From Prunus persica (taxonomy: Eukaryota; Streptophyta; Magnoliopsida; Rosales; Rosaceae): DNA of 64,000 bases. Made by a program: the position numbers and the translations under genes. The stretch spans positions 25,899,983 to 25,963,982 of the forward strand of contig NC_034009.1 in NCBI RefSeq assembly GCF_000346465.2, written 5' to 3'. This document shows positions 35,216-45,996 of the stretch, piece after piece (positions within the stretch are counted from its first letter, which is position 1; the number at the start of each line of letters is the position of its first letter). Below the pieces are notes generated by a model that saw only the letters and a program-made list of their open reading frames with translations, was not told the origin of the DNA and did no database searches.

Positions 35216-37245
35216 ATGTGGTGGATGATGGGTGAAGGAGGAGGCCATTACTGCTCTAAGAAGACCGATGATATTTGCGGCAATGTTTGCGGCCAGGTAC
35301 TTTACTTTACTTTTTTTAAAAAAAAATTTTCCTTTAAATTTAAAGTGTGGTACTTTTCTTCTTTGTATCTCGTTGGTGGGTTTAATGGTTTTTGTTTTCT
35401 GGGTTCTGTATTTTCGCTTAGATAATGTAGCAGCAATGGGATTTATGAAAATTGTATATCCGGAAATTTGCGTTAAAAACTATTAACTTTTGCTGCGTTA
35501 TTTTCAAAGCAATTTTTTTGGCATTTGAGTTTAACTTTTTCACTTATTTCCCTGAGTTTTCTTAGCGACCAGGTTTAATCTGTGTGCTTTTTAAGACCTA
35601 TGTTTCTGTGATGCTGGTCAGCAGTCTAAGTATGGCAACCAGATCAGATGGGCTTTCCTGCCTTTGTTTTGTTGGCGATATGAAATTTGGCATAACAAGA
35701 GCACTCGTTTTATATATCTTGTTCTTCGCCTTTCTTCTCTTTGGTTTTCTGATCCATTGCACCTTTCTACTGAAACTTGCATGAGTTTTATGTATCTGAT
35801 ACGGTTCAGACACCTGTGGAAGTGTTGGCCCAAAGATTAGTTGGGTGCTGAAAGAACCCAAAGGAAATAGAAACTGCCACTGGTTATAAACTTTTATTTT
35901 CTCTAGATTTTGTGACTTTTGGTTTAGAATTGACAATTGTTTCTGCCAACTAAACAGATATCGTCGCATTCATGTTTCTGCCATCTATGAATTATGTAAA
36001 GGATTATCCCCTGTGGTAGAATGTTTGCCTAGTGAAATGATCATGCACTGAATCTATATCTGAATCATTGAATGTTCTTGGAATTTCTTGATTGGTGGAT
36101 TCCAGCTTGTCTTGTGTCTGACAGATATGCCCTTTACTATTGTGCAGGAATCAGGCAGAATGTTGAGTATGTCAAGAGTTCGCTGCATTCTACGTGGATT
36201 TGACTTGAAAGTTCTCATCATTCTTTTTACACTTATTCCGACATGCATCTTTGGCATTTATGTGCACGGACAGAAGATCTCATACTTCTTGCGGCCACTA
36301 TGGGAATCGCCACCCAAACCTTTCCATGATATCCCACACTATTACCATGAGAATGTGTCCATGGAGAACCTCTGCAGACTTCATGGTTGGGGCATCCGTG
36401 AGTACCCTAGGCGTGTTTTTGATGCTGTGTTGTTCAGTAATGAGATGGACATCCTTACCATAAGGTGGAAAGAATTGTATCCCTATGTAACGCAGTTTGT
36501 TCTCCTCGAGTCAAATTCAACATTTACTGGATTGCAAAAGCCTCTGTTCTTTTCCCGTTATCGTGATCAGTTCAAATTTGTGGAGCCTCGGTTAACTTAC
36601 GGCACTACTGGAGGAAGATTCAAGAGAGGAGAAAACCCATTTGTTGAGGAGGCATATCAGCGAGTAACACTTGACAATCTTCTCAAAATAGCTGGTATTA
36701 CTGACGACGACTTGTTGATAATGTCTGATGTTGATGAGATCCCAAGCAGACACACTATCAATCTCCTGAGGTGGTGTGATGAGGTTCCTGAAATCCTACA
36801 TCTTCGGCTGAAGAACTATCTTTACTCCTTCGAGTTTCTTGTGGACAATAACAGTTGGAGAGCTTCAGTCCACAGGTACCGGAAAGGGAAGACGACGTAT
36901 GCACACTATCGGCAGACAGATGACATCTTGGCTGATGCAGGGTGGCATTGTAGCTTTTGTTTTCGGTATATCAGTGAGTTCATATTTAAGATGAAAGCAT
37001 ACAGCCATTATGACAGAGTTAGGTTTTCTAACTATCTAAACCCAAAAAGAGTTCAGAAAGTAATCTGCAAGGGGTCTGATTTATTTGATATGCTTCCTGA
37101 AGAGTACACCTTCAAGGAAATCATCGGGAAAATGGGACCTGTTCCTCATTCCTTCTCAGCTGTTCATCTTCCATCCCATCTGTTCGAGGATGCGGAGAGG
37201 TATAAATTTCTCTTGCCTGGTAATTGCCAAAGAGAGAGTGGCTGA
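35216..37245 (+). CDS. GT17 beta-1,4-N-acetylglucosaminyltransferase family protein
   Basis: Two coding exons, 35216-35296 and 36148-37245, joined across an 851-bp GT-AG intron, giving 392 residues. Exon 1 encodes only [16 protein letters not shown] plus a Cys-rich tail ending ICGNVCGQ; this 27-residue cap is strongly conserved in the family. A signal-anchor segment at about 49-66 ([18 protein letters not shown]) predicts a type II Golgi protein. The lumenal GT17 domain follows, with [32 protein letters not shown] and a DxD-like MSDVDEIPS at about 219-227. GT17 includes animal MGAT3, which adds bisecting GlcNAc to N-glycans; plants lack that glycan, so the plant substrate is unclear. It corresponds in order and sequence to Arabidopsis At1g67880 (from memory). 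The start is fixed by exon 1, not by the upstream extension at 36088, which is intron. Confidence 0.95.
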
Positions 37246-38463
37246 GCTTTATTCCAGCAAGGTTTGATGACGGTTTCTGTAAAGATAGTTGGTCATGCAG
37301 CTTCTGTGACTCCTGAACAATCAATCGATGACTGTGGTGTGTCGCTGACATAGCCGTGCCTCATGCTTGGGTAATTTTACATCATTCTTTGAAAATGTTG
37401 GGGGGCTGGACAGACTTTTGGGTACTTATTAGGGTAATGTTTTGTACATAACTTTCACTGGAGTTGGGCTTTTAGTGTAAGGCGGAGCATGTCTATCTAC
37501 TGAGGGAGCCTGCTATGCTGGGGACAGTTGTCACAAGGTGCTTGTGTTTTCTTAGCTCTGGTGTACTGCGTGATTCCCCAGATATACTGGAAAGATAGTA
37601 CAACGGTCCTGAATTCCCCTTGTTGGGAAATTTTGTTTATGAGACATTTTATTCGTTTATGCAGTGAACTGACTTTATTTGTGACATCTGAATTGCTTTT
37701 AGATCTTTTATTGATCAAAAGGCACACTCGATAGGGCAGTTTGTGCCCTTGTGCATGTTCTTTTCTCCTGTCATGTTCCTTTTGGTTGAAGATATTCGTT
37801 GGAACTTTCTTTTTTCTCCCTTTATGTATGGAGTATATCAATGATCTGCACTGCCCTGCAAGTTTTTCGTTTTTCTTGTCAAGTTTCCTTTTCATAGCTT
37901 GCATCTGTCGCGTTGGTTGAAGTTGTAAGGATCTGAGTTTGTTGGGAAGTAATGTTTCAATGAGGAACAATAAAATGAACAATTATACATGTAATATGTC
38001 TTGTGCAGAATTAATTTTAAAAAAAACATATATTGGACAGACGAATGTGAAAGTGTGGAGGATCATTCGTAAAATACTTTCGTTCCTTTAACTCTTGTAG
38101 TTGGAAAATGCACTGCCTATCTGTCGCTGTGGTGTATTGGCCCCACGGTCTGTCGCTGACCAATTGACTCAACTGTGTGTTAATCAACATTCATAGAATC
38201 ACACTTCCAAAACATTGATAATTTATTCTGTTTCCTTCCTCATTGATGAATGATAAGATCCTCAGGTAAAATGGGAATCACATCCATTTCCATAGCATTT
38301 CTTAGATGATGCTATTCTTTCAAAGTATGCGGATTGAAATGCGTTTATCTGGTCACAACTTGCATTACATTCAAACCAAGCCTATAAATGGCACCTCCAA
38401 CATGATTAGAGACAACCCAGATCGAAATATTACAGACATAATAAGACACTCCAATCAAAGAAA
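37246..38463. other. GT17 3' region and intergenic DNA
   Basis: Contains the GT17 3' untranslated region (to roughly 37700-37990) and then unremarkable DNA. Open frames here, such as 37497-37982 on the minus strand, have no family resemblance. Confidence 0.5.
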
Positions 38464-39030
38464 ATGCGTCATGCCTCCGGGTTCCAGCAGCAGAGCTATG
38501 GCATGCGCCAGGAGGCTCAACAACAGAGCTATTCGATGCACCAGGAGGCAGCTTGGCACTCAAAAGATGACTATCGCAACAACCATATTTCAGCCTTTTC
38601 AGGTGTTCAGATTGTGCCTTCTTCATGCCTCAACTCTCAGCTGTTGAAGCACAATTTGATGTTTGATGGAAGCCAAGCTCTGCAGTTGCATGATGGCAGC
38701 TGGCATGCCCAAAACATGAACCAAAATGGATGGTGTGGCTCCTATAACCATGCCTCTGGTGCCAAAAATTTAATGCCTCTTATAGGCGTCACCAATGCCT
38801 CACAGTTTTCACAAGGTGCTGTGTTCAACAATGCAATGGAGAATGTTGAATGTGAGACTATTTTCCATGAGGTGCATGTCCCTGCAACAATGAGAGTGCA
38901 GGAAATGAGATATGAGCGCAGCGTTTGGGGTAATCACGACGGCCTTCAGTACTGCCATGGCTTCGATGACAACGTGAGGTGGAAGCGCAACGAGGGCTGG
39001 AAATCTGAGTGGCTGTCAAAGGGAGCCTAA
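38464..39030 (+). CDS. Unrecognised 188-residue open frame
   Basis: An uninterrupted 188-codon frame, Gln/His/Met/Asn/Trp-rich. It opens with a two-copy repeat (QQQSYGMRQEA then QQQSYSMHQEA) and ends with a charged, aromatic tail (GLQYCHGFDDNVRWKRNEGW). No signal peptide, membrane segment or known domain is seen. The frame extends 18 codons upstream of the ATG to a stop at 38407-38409, where a possible splice acceptor (TTAG) also occurs, so this may be the last exon of a gene whose other exons I cannot identify, or a fragment of a displaced gene. Arabidopsis has rapidly evolving small genes in the equivalent interval. Coding status is uncertain. Confidence 0.4.
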   Translation: MRHASGFQQQSYGMRQEAQQQSYSMHQEAAWHSKDDYRNNHISAFSGVQIVPSSCLNSQLLKHNLMFDGSQALQLHDGSWHAQNMNQNGWCGSYNHASGAKNLMPLIGVTNASQFSQGAVFNNAMENVECETIFHEVHVPATMRVQEMRYERSVWGNHDGLQYCHGFDDNVRWKRNEGWKSEWLSKGA

Positions 39031-40303
39031 AATGGGAGAGATTTTTGTCATCAAAGTTGTGTTTGGTGCTAAGTCATCGCAAAATGCTCTGCTGCCTCTA
39101 CTTTGATGTTTTAAGATCACTGTATGATATGCTCAGTTGCTCTTTTCTTTGCTACTTTCTGAACCAAAAGATATAAATAAAAAGCTCATAATTACTAAAA
39201 CAAAACTTGCTTGGTGATAATCCAGGATGTTTGGTTGTTTTCAATTCCCCTGCATTCCTCCCACCTTCTAGCTAGATCAGTTGAAATTTGCTGAATCTGA
39301 TAAATGGAAAGAGAAAGAAAGAAGAAATGCAAAACCCTCGTCTATTTTGAATTAAAATTCAGTAGTGAAGTATCTGAAAATTTGACCACATATTAAGCCT
39401 GCAATTAGGGAGAACAAAAACCCTACTGGTGTCTGCTAAAATAAAAAGTTCTGTGACTTGTCCGAACCTCCAAGCATTAAACTCTCATGGTGGTCCAAAA
39501 ATTATTTTATATGTCCTGTTCATTGTGTCGCCTTCTCATGAAAAACGATTCACTGTTATCTGAATCTTGAAAAGCCTATGTTATTAAAGTCCTGCCGACA
39601 GTGTGCCAATTGTAGGTAAAAATTGCTCCATGATCACCACCTGTTCATGAATTTCAACAAAGTCACCATCACAATTTACGCTTTCAAAAATCTACCATAT
39701 TTTTAACTGCCTTTCAAACCTCTCTTTACAAAGAAGGTGTGGTCAAATACTAATCTTTTTCATGTATCATTGTTGTCAATTAGCAATATCCCATAAACGA
39801 TAAGATTGAAATGATTATCATACATACTCTAATATGTTCAAAGATTCTAACCGATCAGTAGCTAGAACTTATTAATTATTATGAAATTGAACACTCAATT
39901 CTGGAAAGTGATCTTAAATAGCCAAATCAATGAAGTGACGGATACAAATTGGCTTCCTGGCAAGATCAAAACTCGTTTCCTCAAATTGTTATCATAAAGG
40001 CTTTGACCATTGATGCAAATCCCAATTTCGTTTTAAATATTCCATTGATAAAGTTACAAGTGCCTTAGGAATTCCATCCTCCCCAATACATCTCAAAATG
40101 CCCCAACTTTTTGTAATCCAAAAATCCCAAGAGAACTCTTTTAGTGCTTTTTCTTTATGGGATTCTATAGACCACCAAGTTGGCCAGAAAGAGAGGCATC
40201 AGATTCAATCTTATCGTTCAAGAATATAATCTTATTCTGTAGATATAATGCAGCTCAAAAATTCAAACCTTGCACGTTCCTCTACCTTAACCATATATAT
40301 ATG
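39031..40303. other. Intergenic, no gene seen
   Basis: AT-rich DNA between the unrecognised ORF and the small-protein gene; nothing recognisable on either strand. Confidence 0.5.
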
Positions 40304-40311
40304 TATAAATA
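40304..40311 (+). promoter_or_regulatory. TATA box of small-protein gene
   Basis: TATAAATA 73 bp upstream of the ATG at 40377; the sequence between is CT/CA-rich as in plant leaders. Confidence 0.65.
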
Positions 40312-40376
40312 CAAGCCTTTCACCTCAGCATTCTCTAACCTACTAAACAAAGCGTTTGAAAACTACAGAAAAGAAG

Positions 40377-40700
40377 ATGTCGTTCATAAGTAGTAACTCA
40401 AACGACTACCCGTTCTTTGTAACCACAGTAGTGGCTCCTGTGCCTAACAGGCCCATTTCTGAACCCCATCAGCATCGCCCAAAACACCATGTCAAGTTCA
40501 GCAATGAGTTTGAGGAACGTGTTGTTGAGGAGGCCCCGAGAACAAGGAGGACATACGTGGCACAATATCAGCACACTCCAGTTCGTCAGAACTATGTGGT
40601 TCAGGAGGCAAAAGATGTTGATGATGAAGCTGATGAGTTTATCAAGTTCGAGCATAAGAAATTCCTGGTGAGCGAGCAGAGTAGCCTGAGAGATTATTAA
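40377..40700 (+). CDS. Small uncharacterised plant protein, 107 residues
   Basis: A single-exon 107-residue protein. The ATG at 40377 is preferred because the frame extends upstream only through a non-ATG codon and this ATG is the first after the TATA box. The N-terminus is polar (MSFISSNSNDY), the middle is basic and His/Pro-rich, and the C-terminus carries DDEADEFIKFEHKKFLVSEQ. The pattern A-D-x-F-I-x-x-x-H-K-K-F occurs, to my recollection, at the C-terminus of several small uncharacterised plant proteins. No targeting signal or membrane segment is visible. A strong TATA box and short leader support it being a real, probably inducible, gene; the function is unknown. Confidence 0.7.
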   Translation: MSFISSNSNDYPFFVTTVVAPVPNRPISEPHQHRPKHHVKFSNEFEERVVEEAPRTRRTYVAQYQHTPVRQNYVVQEAKDVDDEADEFIKFEHKKFLVSEQSSLRDY

Positions 40701-42010
40701 GCACAACCCCCCCTTGTATATTCAAGGTTAATTATCAGCCCTCAATAATAAATTACAGAGGGCATGGGCTAATGGGCTAACTTGTGCTATATATGTTACC
40801 AGATAAATAATGTCAAAGCTTTTCTTTCAAATTTGTATCTGAAATTTGGTATGTAAAGGCTGATGATTTCTAATGAAACTGCAGCTTTTCTTTTAAGTTT
40901 GTAATCTGTCTTCTTGATCTTCTTCCCAACCCCAACACCTAAATTCTTATTTTCATTCTCATTTATGTATGTCGAATTACACAACTTGTGCATTAGATTA
41001 AATGAAATAAAACCCTATCTCTATTTTTGAGGAAAATTTGGTGACACCAGAACATCTCATTACAGCTTAAAAGGCATGCTCGAATTGTCAAGCGGAATTA
41101 CCACAGTAGTTATAGCCCTCCCCCCTTCCCCTCTGCTTGGCACCAGGATCGAAAATTCAAGATTTCTTTCCTCCTGATGTAACTATTAAAAAAAAAACAA
41201 AGGCATTCTCGAATTAGAGAGAGAGAGTACAAGATTGAACGTGGCCCATAGTTAAACTAGAGCCACTCATTCAACTTAATTATTACACATAATTCAGATC
41301 AGAATCTAATCCCACATACCTAAACTATGATGCCTATCTATCTATTTGTATCTCATGTGATACCATCCGTCCAAATTAAGGCTGCTGATTTGTTCACTTG
41401 GTGTTCCAAAATTATTTGTATTCTAAAACCCAAAAAAGAAAAAAAGTAAAAGCATCGAACTTTCTTTTTATAATAAAAGCATTCGCTTTCCGTTTGAAAA
41501 ACAAATTATACAAAAAAAAAAAGAAAAAAAAAAAGAGAGCCTGTTTTTCCAAATAGTATCCGAATCATGTCTCTTTTTATAAATGGCATAAATCAAACAT
41601 GCTGAAAATCTTTCAAGACATGTGTTCCACTCTTTTTCTTTTTTTCTTTCTTTTATTTTTTGTGTGGTGGAAATTACCTCAGACAATTTCTGTCCAATTC
41701 CAAGTCCCAAACCTTCTGCTCCAGATTGAAGATGTGGGAGAAGCAGAAACAGAAGCCAAAAGAAACCACAGATAAAGCTTCAAATTAATGCCTCAAATCC
41801 CCTGCTTCTTTTATTCTTTTTATTCTTCTTGGTACTTGTACACACAGAAAATAAAGCAAAGCAACATTGTTAAAGAACTTTTCTCTAATTTGTGCTAAAA
41901 AATAACAGGGAAGGAGAAGGCCCAAAAACAAAAACCAAAGTACAGGTGAAATGCTTCCAGAGCCAAAAAACTCATCTTAGTAAAAGACCCTCTGTAGAGT
42001 CGTTGTATAT
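40701..42010. other. Intergenic with one SINE insertion
   Basis: Holds the 3' untranslated regions of the flanking genes and a short retroposon at 41087-41198. No other coding region is seen. Confidence 0.5.
41087..41198 (+). mobile_element. SINE with target duplication
   Basis: A 112-bp insertion ends in a run of ten A and is flanked by a 17-bp direct repeat: AAAGGCATGCTCGAATT at 41070-41086 and AAAGGCATTCTCGAATT at 41199-41215 (one mismatch). A poly-A tail plus a long target duplication marks LINE-mediated retroposition. A weak B-box-like GGATCGAAAATTC lies inside. It lacks coding capacity. Confidence 0.7.
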
Positions 42011-42442
42011 CTAATCAACAGAGCGGCAGAGAGGGCAAGTAGAATGGTTGTTGTCAAACCACTTCTCCAAGCAACCTTTGTGGAAGAAATGCTTGCAGGA
42101 CAATTCACTCACCTCTTGCTCAGCTTCAAAACCACACAGACAAACACAACACTCCATTGCCCCACTGTTTGTTTTGGCCACACAAGTATTGTTGGGCCTG
42201 CTGTTGCTGTTGCTGTGGCACAGAGACTTGAACTGGGAAATGGAGATTCTTCTCTCTCTTGCAATCATCTCTGCTGGACACCCATCTGGGTTTTCCTCAA
42301 AACTCTGAGAATTCACATTGGCACCCATCACTTGGAGCACAGATCTTACCATGTTCTTTAACAGAGCCACTGACAAAACTGTGTTCATAACCAGCACTGG
42401 AAGCACACCCTCTGCTGCACTAGGAAAATTTGAGAGCCCCAT
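42011..42442 (-). CDS. RING-H2 protein, XERICO-like
   Basis: Intronless gene of 143 residues. The N-terminus MGLSNFPSAAEG and the hydrophobic segment to about residue 40 (VLPVLVMNTVLSVALLKNMV) match the XERICO-type opening and probably anchor it to the endoplasmic reticulum membrane. The C-terminal RING-H2 finger (about 98-141) has all eight zinc ligands: CCVC, then a Cys and two His in SCKHFFHKGC, then CPLC. A Trp in EKW, used for E2 contact, is present. Likely an E3 ubiquitin ligase; Arabidopsis XERICO promotes abscisic-acid accumulation and drought tolerance, but this gene corresponds in position to At1g67856, a relative, so that role should not be transferred. A TATA-like element lies near 42653-42661 on the minus strand. 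Confidence 0.9.
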   Translation of the reverse strand: MGLSNFPSAAEGVLPVLVMNTVLSVALLKNMVRSVLQVMGANVNSQSFEENPDGCPAEMIARERRISISQFKSLCHSNSNSRPNNTCVAKTNSGAMECCVCLCGFEAEQEVSELSCKHFFHKGCLEKWFDNNHSTCPLCRSVD

Positions 42443-44368
42443 TTGTGCTTCTCGGTTAATTTCTCAAGACACCCACAATTCCCCACAACCAGAGAACACC
42501 TCTCAGTTTCTGCAAAACCTACGGCACAAATGAAGAGTCTCTCAGAGAGGCACCAAAGGAAGGAAAAAATGGGATGGGAAGCAGGAATTGGCTTTTCCAA
42601 ATGACAAGCCCAAAACCACACACCTAGTACTAAAACCAGCTTGGGCTTACTGATAAATATACCTAGAGGCTGATCAATGCCACCAACATGTTAACCACGG
42701 TAGATGACGGATTTAACCATGGTTCATGGCTCAAATGCAACACGTGTAAGGTTCTGTGAAAGGCTTAGATAGTGACTGGTTATTTTTGATATAATGGAGT
42801 GAAAAATAAAAATTAAAAGCTGACATTTTCACTGGCACAAAAAGGGTAAAATTGACGTCGCCACGTGTCCACGGAGCTTTTGGGAGGGCCAATGGGTTGG
42901 TGTGTTGTGGCAGGTTTTGCGACCTTCCAGTTGTTGAGTGGAAGTTTCTTGATTCCCGGAGGAGTAGCCGAGTGGAAGACCAATGATTTTGTGGAGGGGC
43001 TCTGTCGATATAACAATATATATATATATAGTTCCCTTTTATTTATTTATATATGTAAAAATAAATAATAATAATTATATTATTAGTTTCCTTCTATTTG
43101 TTTATTTATATATATAGTCCGAACGTCTATCAAATATATATTGATATATCCCTCAAATAATTATATATTTTTATAATTATCTTCTTCTCCGAACAAGCGA
43201 GTGGTCCACGTTTTTATGCTCAAAAATCATCATCACTGCCCAAAAACAAAACCTGATTCGATTAATGTTTGATAGATTTTGCTTGCTCACGGACAGTTGT
43301 AACGTGTTTCTAATTGTTTGTGTATTCTGAAATTCATTGCAGTGACAGTGAGCCATCGCATTCACACCAGAATTTTGACAAAGATCAAGCAAACATCACA
43401 CCACAAAAATATCAGCCCACAAGTTGTCTGGTTCAGATAACATGTTTGTAATGCTATAATCATACTTACCGTGTGCTGTTGCTAACAATTATCCATGCGC
43501 AACATGAGTAACTGTCTGTCAGTTGTTTGGATTTAGAGTTTTAGCGCGGATAACTGTCCTTAACATTTCAGTAAGTTATTCTCAAGTGTATCTTGTATTA
43601 GGGTTCAAATAGATGTTGGCAGCTTGGTAATAGCTAGCTACTGTTAGAGAGGTGCTCAAAGATTCGGTAGCTGAAATCCCACTATCAAGAGATATTTTCA
43701 TCTGAAACATGCGACCCAAAATACCAAAGAATTTTGCTGCACTTTTGCACGACCGTGATACTAAGACACAAACAAATTTTATTTGCATCTTTTCCTTAGG
43801 ATTTAGTGTACTGTGACCACAGTTGTAGGCATTACGCGACAAGATCTGGCTCTTCATGAAACAAGAAGTCACGTGAAAAGAAGGTGGTCTTCAAATCCAA
43901 TCCTCCCCTACATTTTGCCTGGCAAAACATTTTTCCAGGCAAAACATTTTTCCATGGTAACTAGCAAGTCCACGACAACCCAGCTCCTTACATTTTACTT
44001 GGTTAAACTAATTACACTTACACCTGAAAAAATTACAATAATAACATAAATGAAGGGTTTTTTCTACTGCAGCAGAATCGATCGGCTCTTTAAAATTCGA
44101 ATTTATTGGTATATAGTATATTTTTAATTAACAAGCACATATCTCTAACAATAATATGTTGCACCCCACTCAAAGTAGAGGTCACTAAGCACTGAAACTC
44201 TTAATTGACGTCGTGTTTTACTTGAGGCCTAAAACTGTGACTGTCAATTAATGAATATGGCGATTATAACGGATTTTACAAATTTATGTAAAACTCTAAG
44301 CGAGATAGTGGTCATGATCATTGATTGTATACAGCAGCTCTGTCACCGTCTTGTCATCATTGCTCTTC
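42443..44368. other. Intergenic between RING and DUF707 genes
   Basis: Holds the RING gene leader and promoter (to about 42700), an AT/TA-rich stretch at 43010-43170 and the DUF707 3' untranslated region. A CACGTG element occurs near 42861-42867. No additional gene is supported. Confidence 0.5.
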
Positions 44369-45929
44369 CTAATGGGTTGTCGAATTGGAAGGATCAACCC
44401 CAATGGCCTTAAAATACGCATTCTCCGCATTCGCTACGCGCATCTGGAACATTGTCCATTCCTTTCTGCACCTTTCCCTCACCTGGGACCAGTAAATATG
44501 CAAAAGTGTTATCAGTAAACTTATATATGCGTTTTACCAACAAACAGTTAAATATATTTGGTGTCCAATAGATAACCCTTGTATCGTTAGAATAAGAAGC
44601 TCTACATACCCCTTGCCATGGTGCTTTTCCATTTTGCGGTTCACCCTATCGAAAGCCAAAAATTATTAAGTATTTCGTTCTATTATCTGAAAAAGCGTTT
44701 AGTAAGGAAATGGGAAATGAGAAATGATAGAAAGTGCTACTTACCTGGCTTCCAAGTGAGGGAACGGTTTGATGAACAATCCACTGAGAATCTACAACTC
44801 CTATCTTCTCATGCGCAGGCTGTTTTCAAGAAAGAAAAAAAAAAAAAAATTAACTTTGAGTTCCCTTGGAATCCCCACCAGGGAGGATAGAACGTGGGTC
44901 ACTCACCTCTACACATTTTCTCAGGGCAAAGTCAAGACCCCACCCATGGACCAAGTCATTCTGCAATCATCCAGTATTGCAATAATAAAATTAGGTAACA
45001 AGCCTGCTAAATCAATTAAGGACACAAACAAGTGGTGATAACGAACAAGTTACAATATTTAATACCTGAATCATATGCCACACACAGCGCCAGGCACTTC
45101 TAGAAAATACTGGAGCCATGATTTCAACAAACCTGAATTAAAACAAGCGAACACAAATGTCAGACAAAAGGGAAGTATAGGATCAAATCTTATACAAACA
45201 ACACTTAAAATGCTCTCTTTAGTATCTTAATATCTTACGCTGCACATGGAGGCAGATGTGGGTCAGTGCACCAGCCAGGTTTTTCCACTGTTTGTCTGGA
45301 ATAATTGGAAACGAGGATTACAAGATTATTCCCTAAATTTTAAACTAAATCTTATATAAATAAATTTCAGTTTAGGTCTCATGATTTACTTGTGCACTTC
45401 ACGATCGCCTCTCCTCTTTGTCATCTGCCATGTTAAGCCCTTGTTGGGTTCCAAACCAGGCTGTGAAATCTCCAAGCCATGCTTCCTCACAAGTTTTATG
45501 TATCTGGAATTAGATTGGAAAGGGAGGCATAAGAAAGTTTTTTAGTAGGCTAATAAATTCACCTAAAAGAATTACTTTGTAACCAACACTCACTCTTCTG
45601 CATTAAAATGCTCGACTCCCAGGTCTTCATCCCAGATAAATATGTAGTCATATGGGGCCACAATGTCAGGATGCAAAAATCGCTTGGCATACCACCTTTG
45701 ACAAAAAAATTTAAGTCATAAACCAAGGAAGCAATTCATTATTGAAGTACAGATAGTAGTTAGCAATTGTGCATACCATTTAGTCTGCTTACGGACACTA
45801 ACATGTATAGCTCGCTCAGACCACTCAAACTCATCCCATTCAGTTGTTTGGCCATCGTAATGAAAAAGAAGAATTGTAAAGTTCTCTGAAAACTGTGAGA
45901 GAAACATATTCAGTGACACATGTCCACCT

Positions 45930-45996
<67 letters not shown>

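Noticed and set aside
36088..36147. Upstream extension of the GT17 reading frame beginning at 36088
   Set aside because: It runs through intron sequence and a TGTGCAG splice acceptor; the conserved first exon at 35216-35296 supplies the true N-terminus.
37497..37982. 161-codon minus-strand frame rich in Lys and Arg
   Set aside because: It overlaps the GT17 3' untranslated region in antisense and shows no family resemblance.
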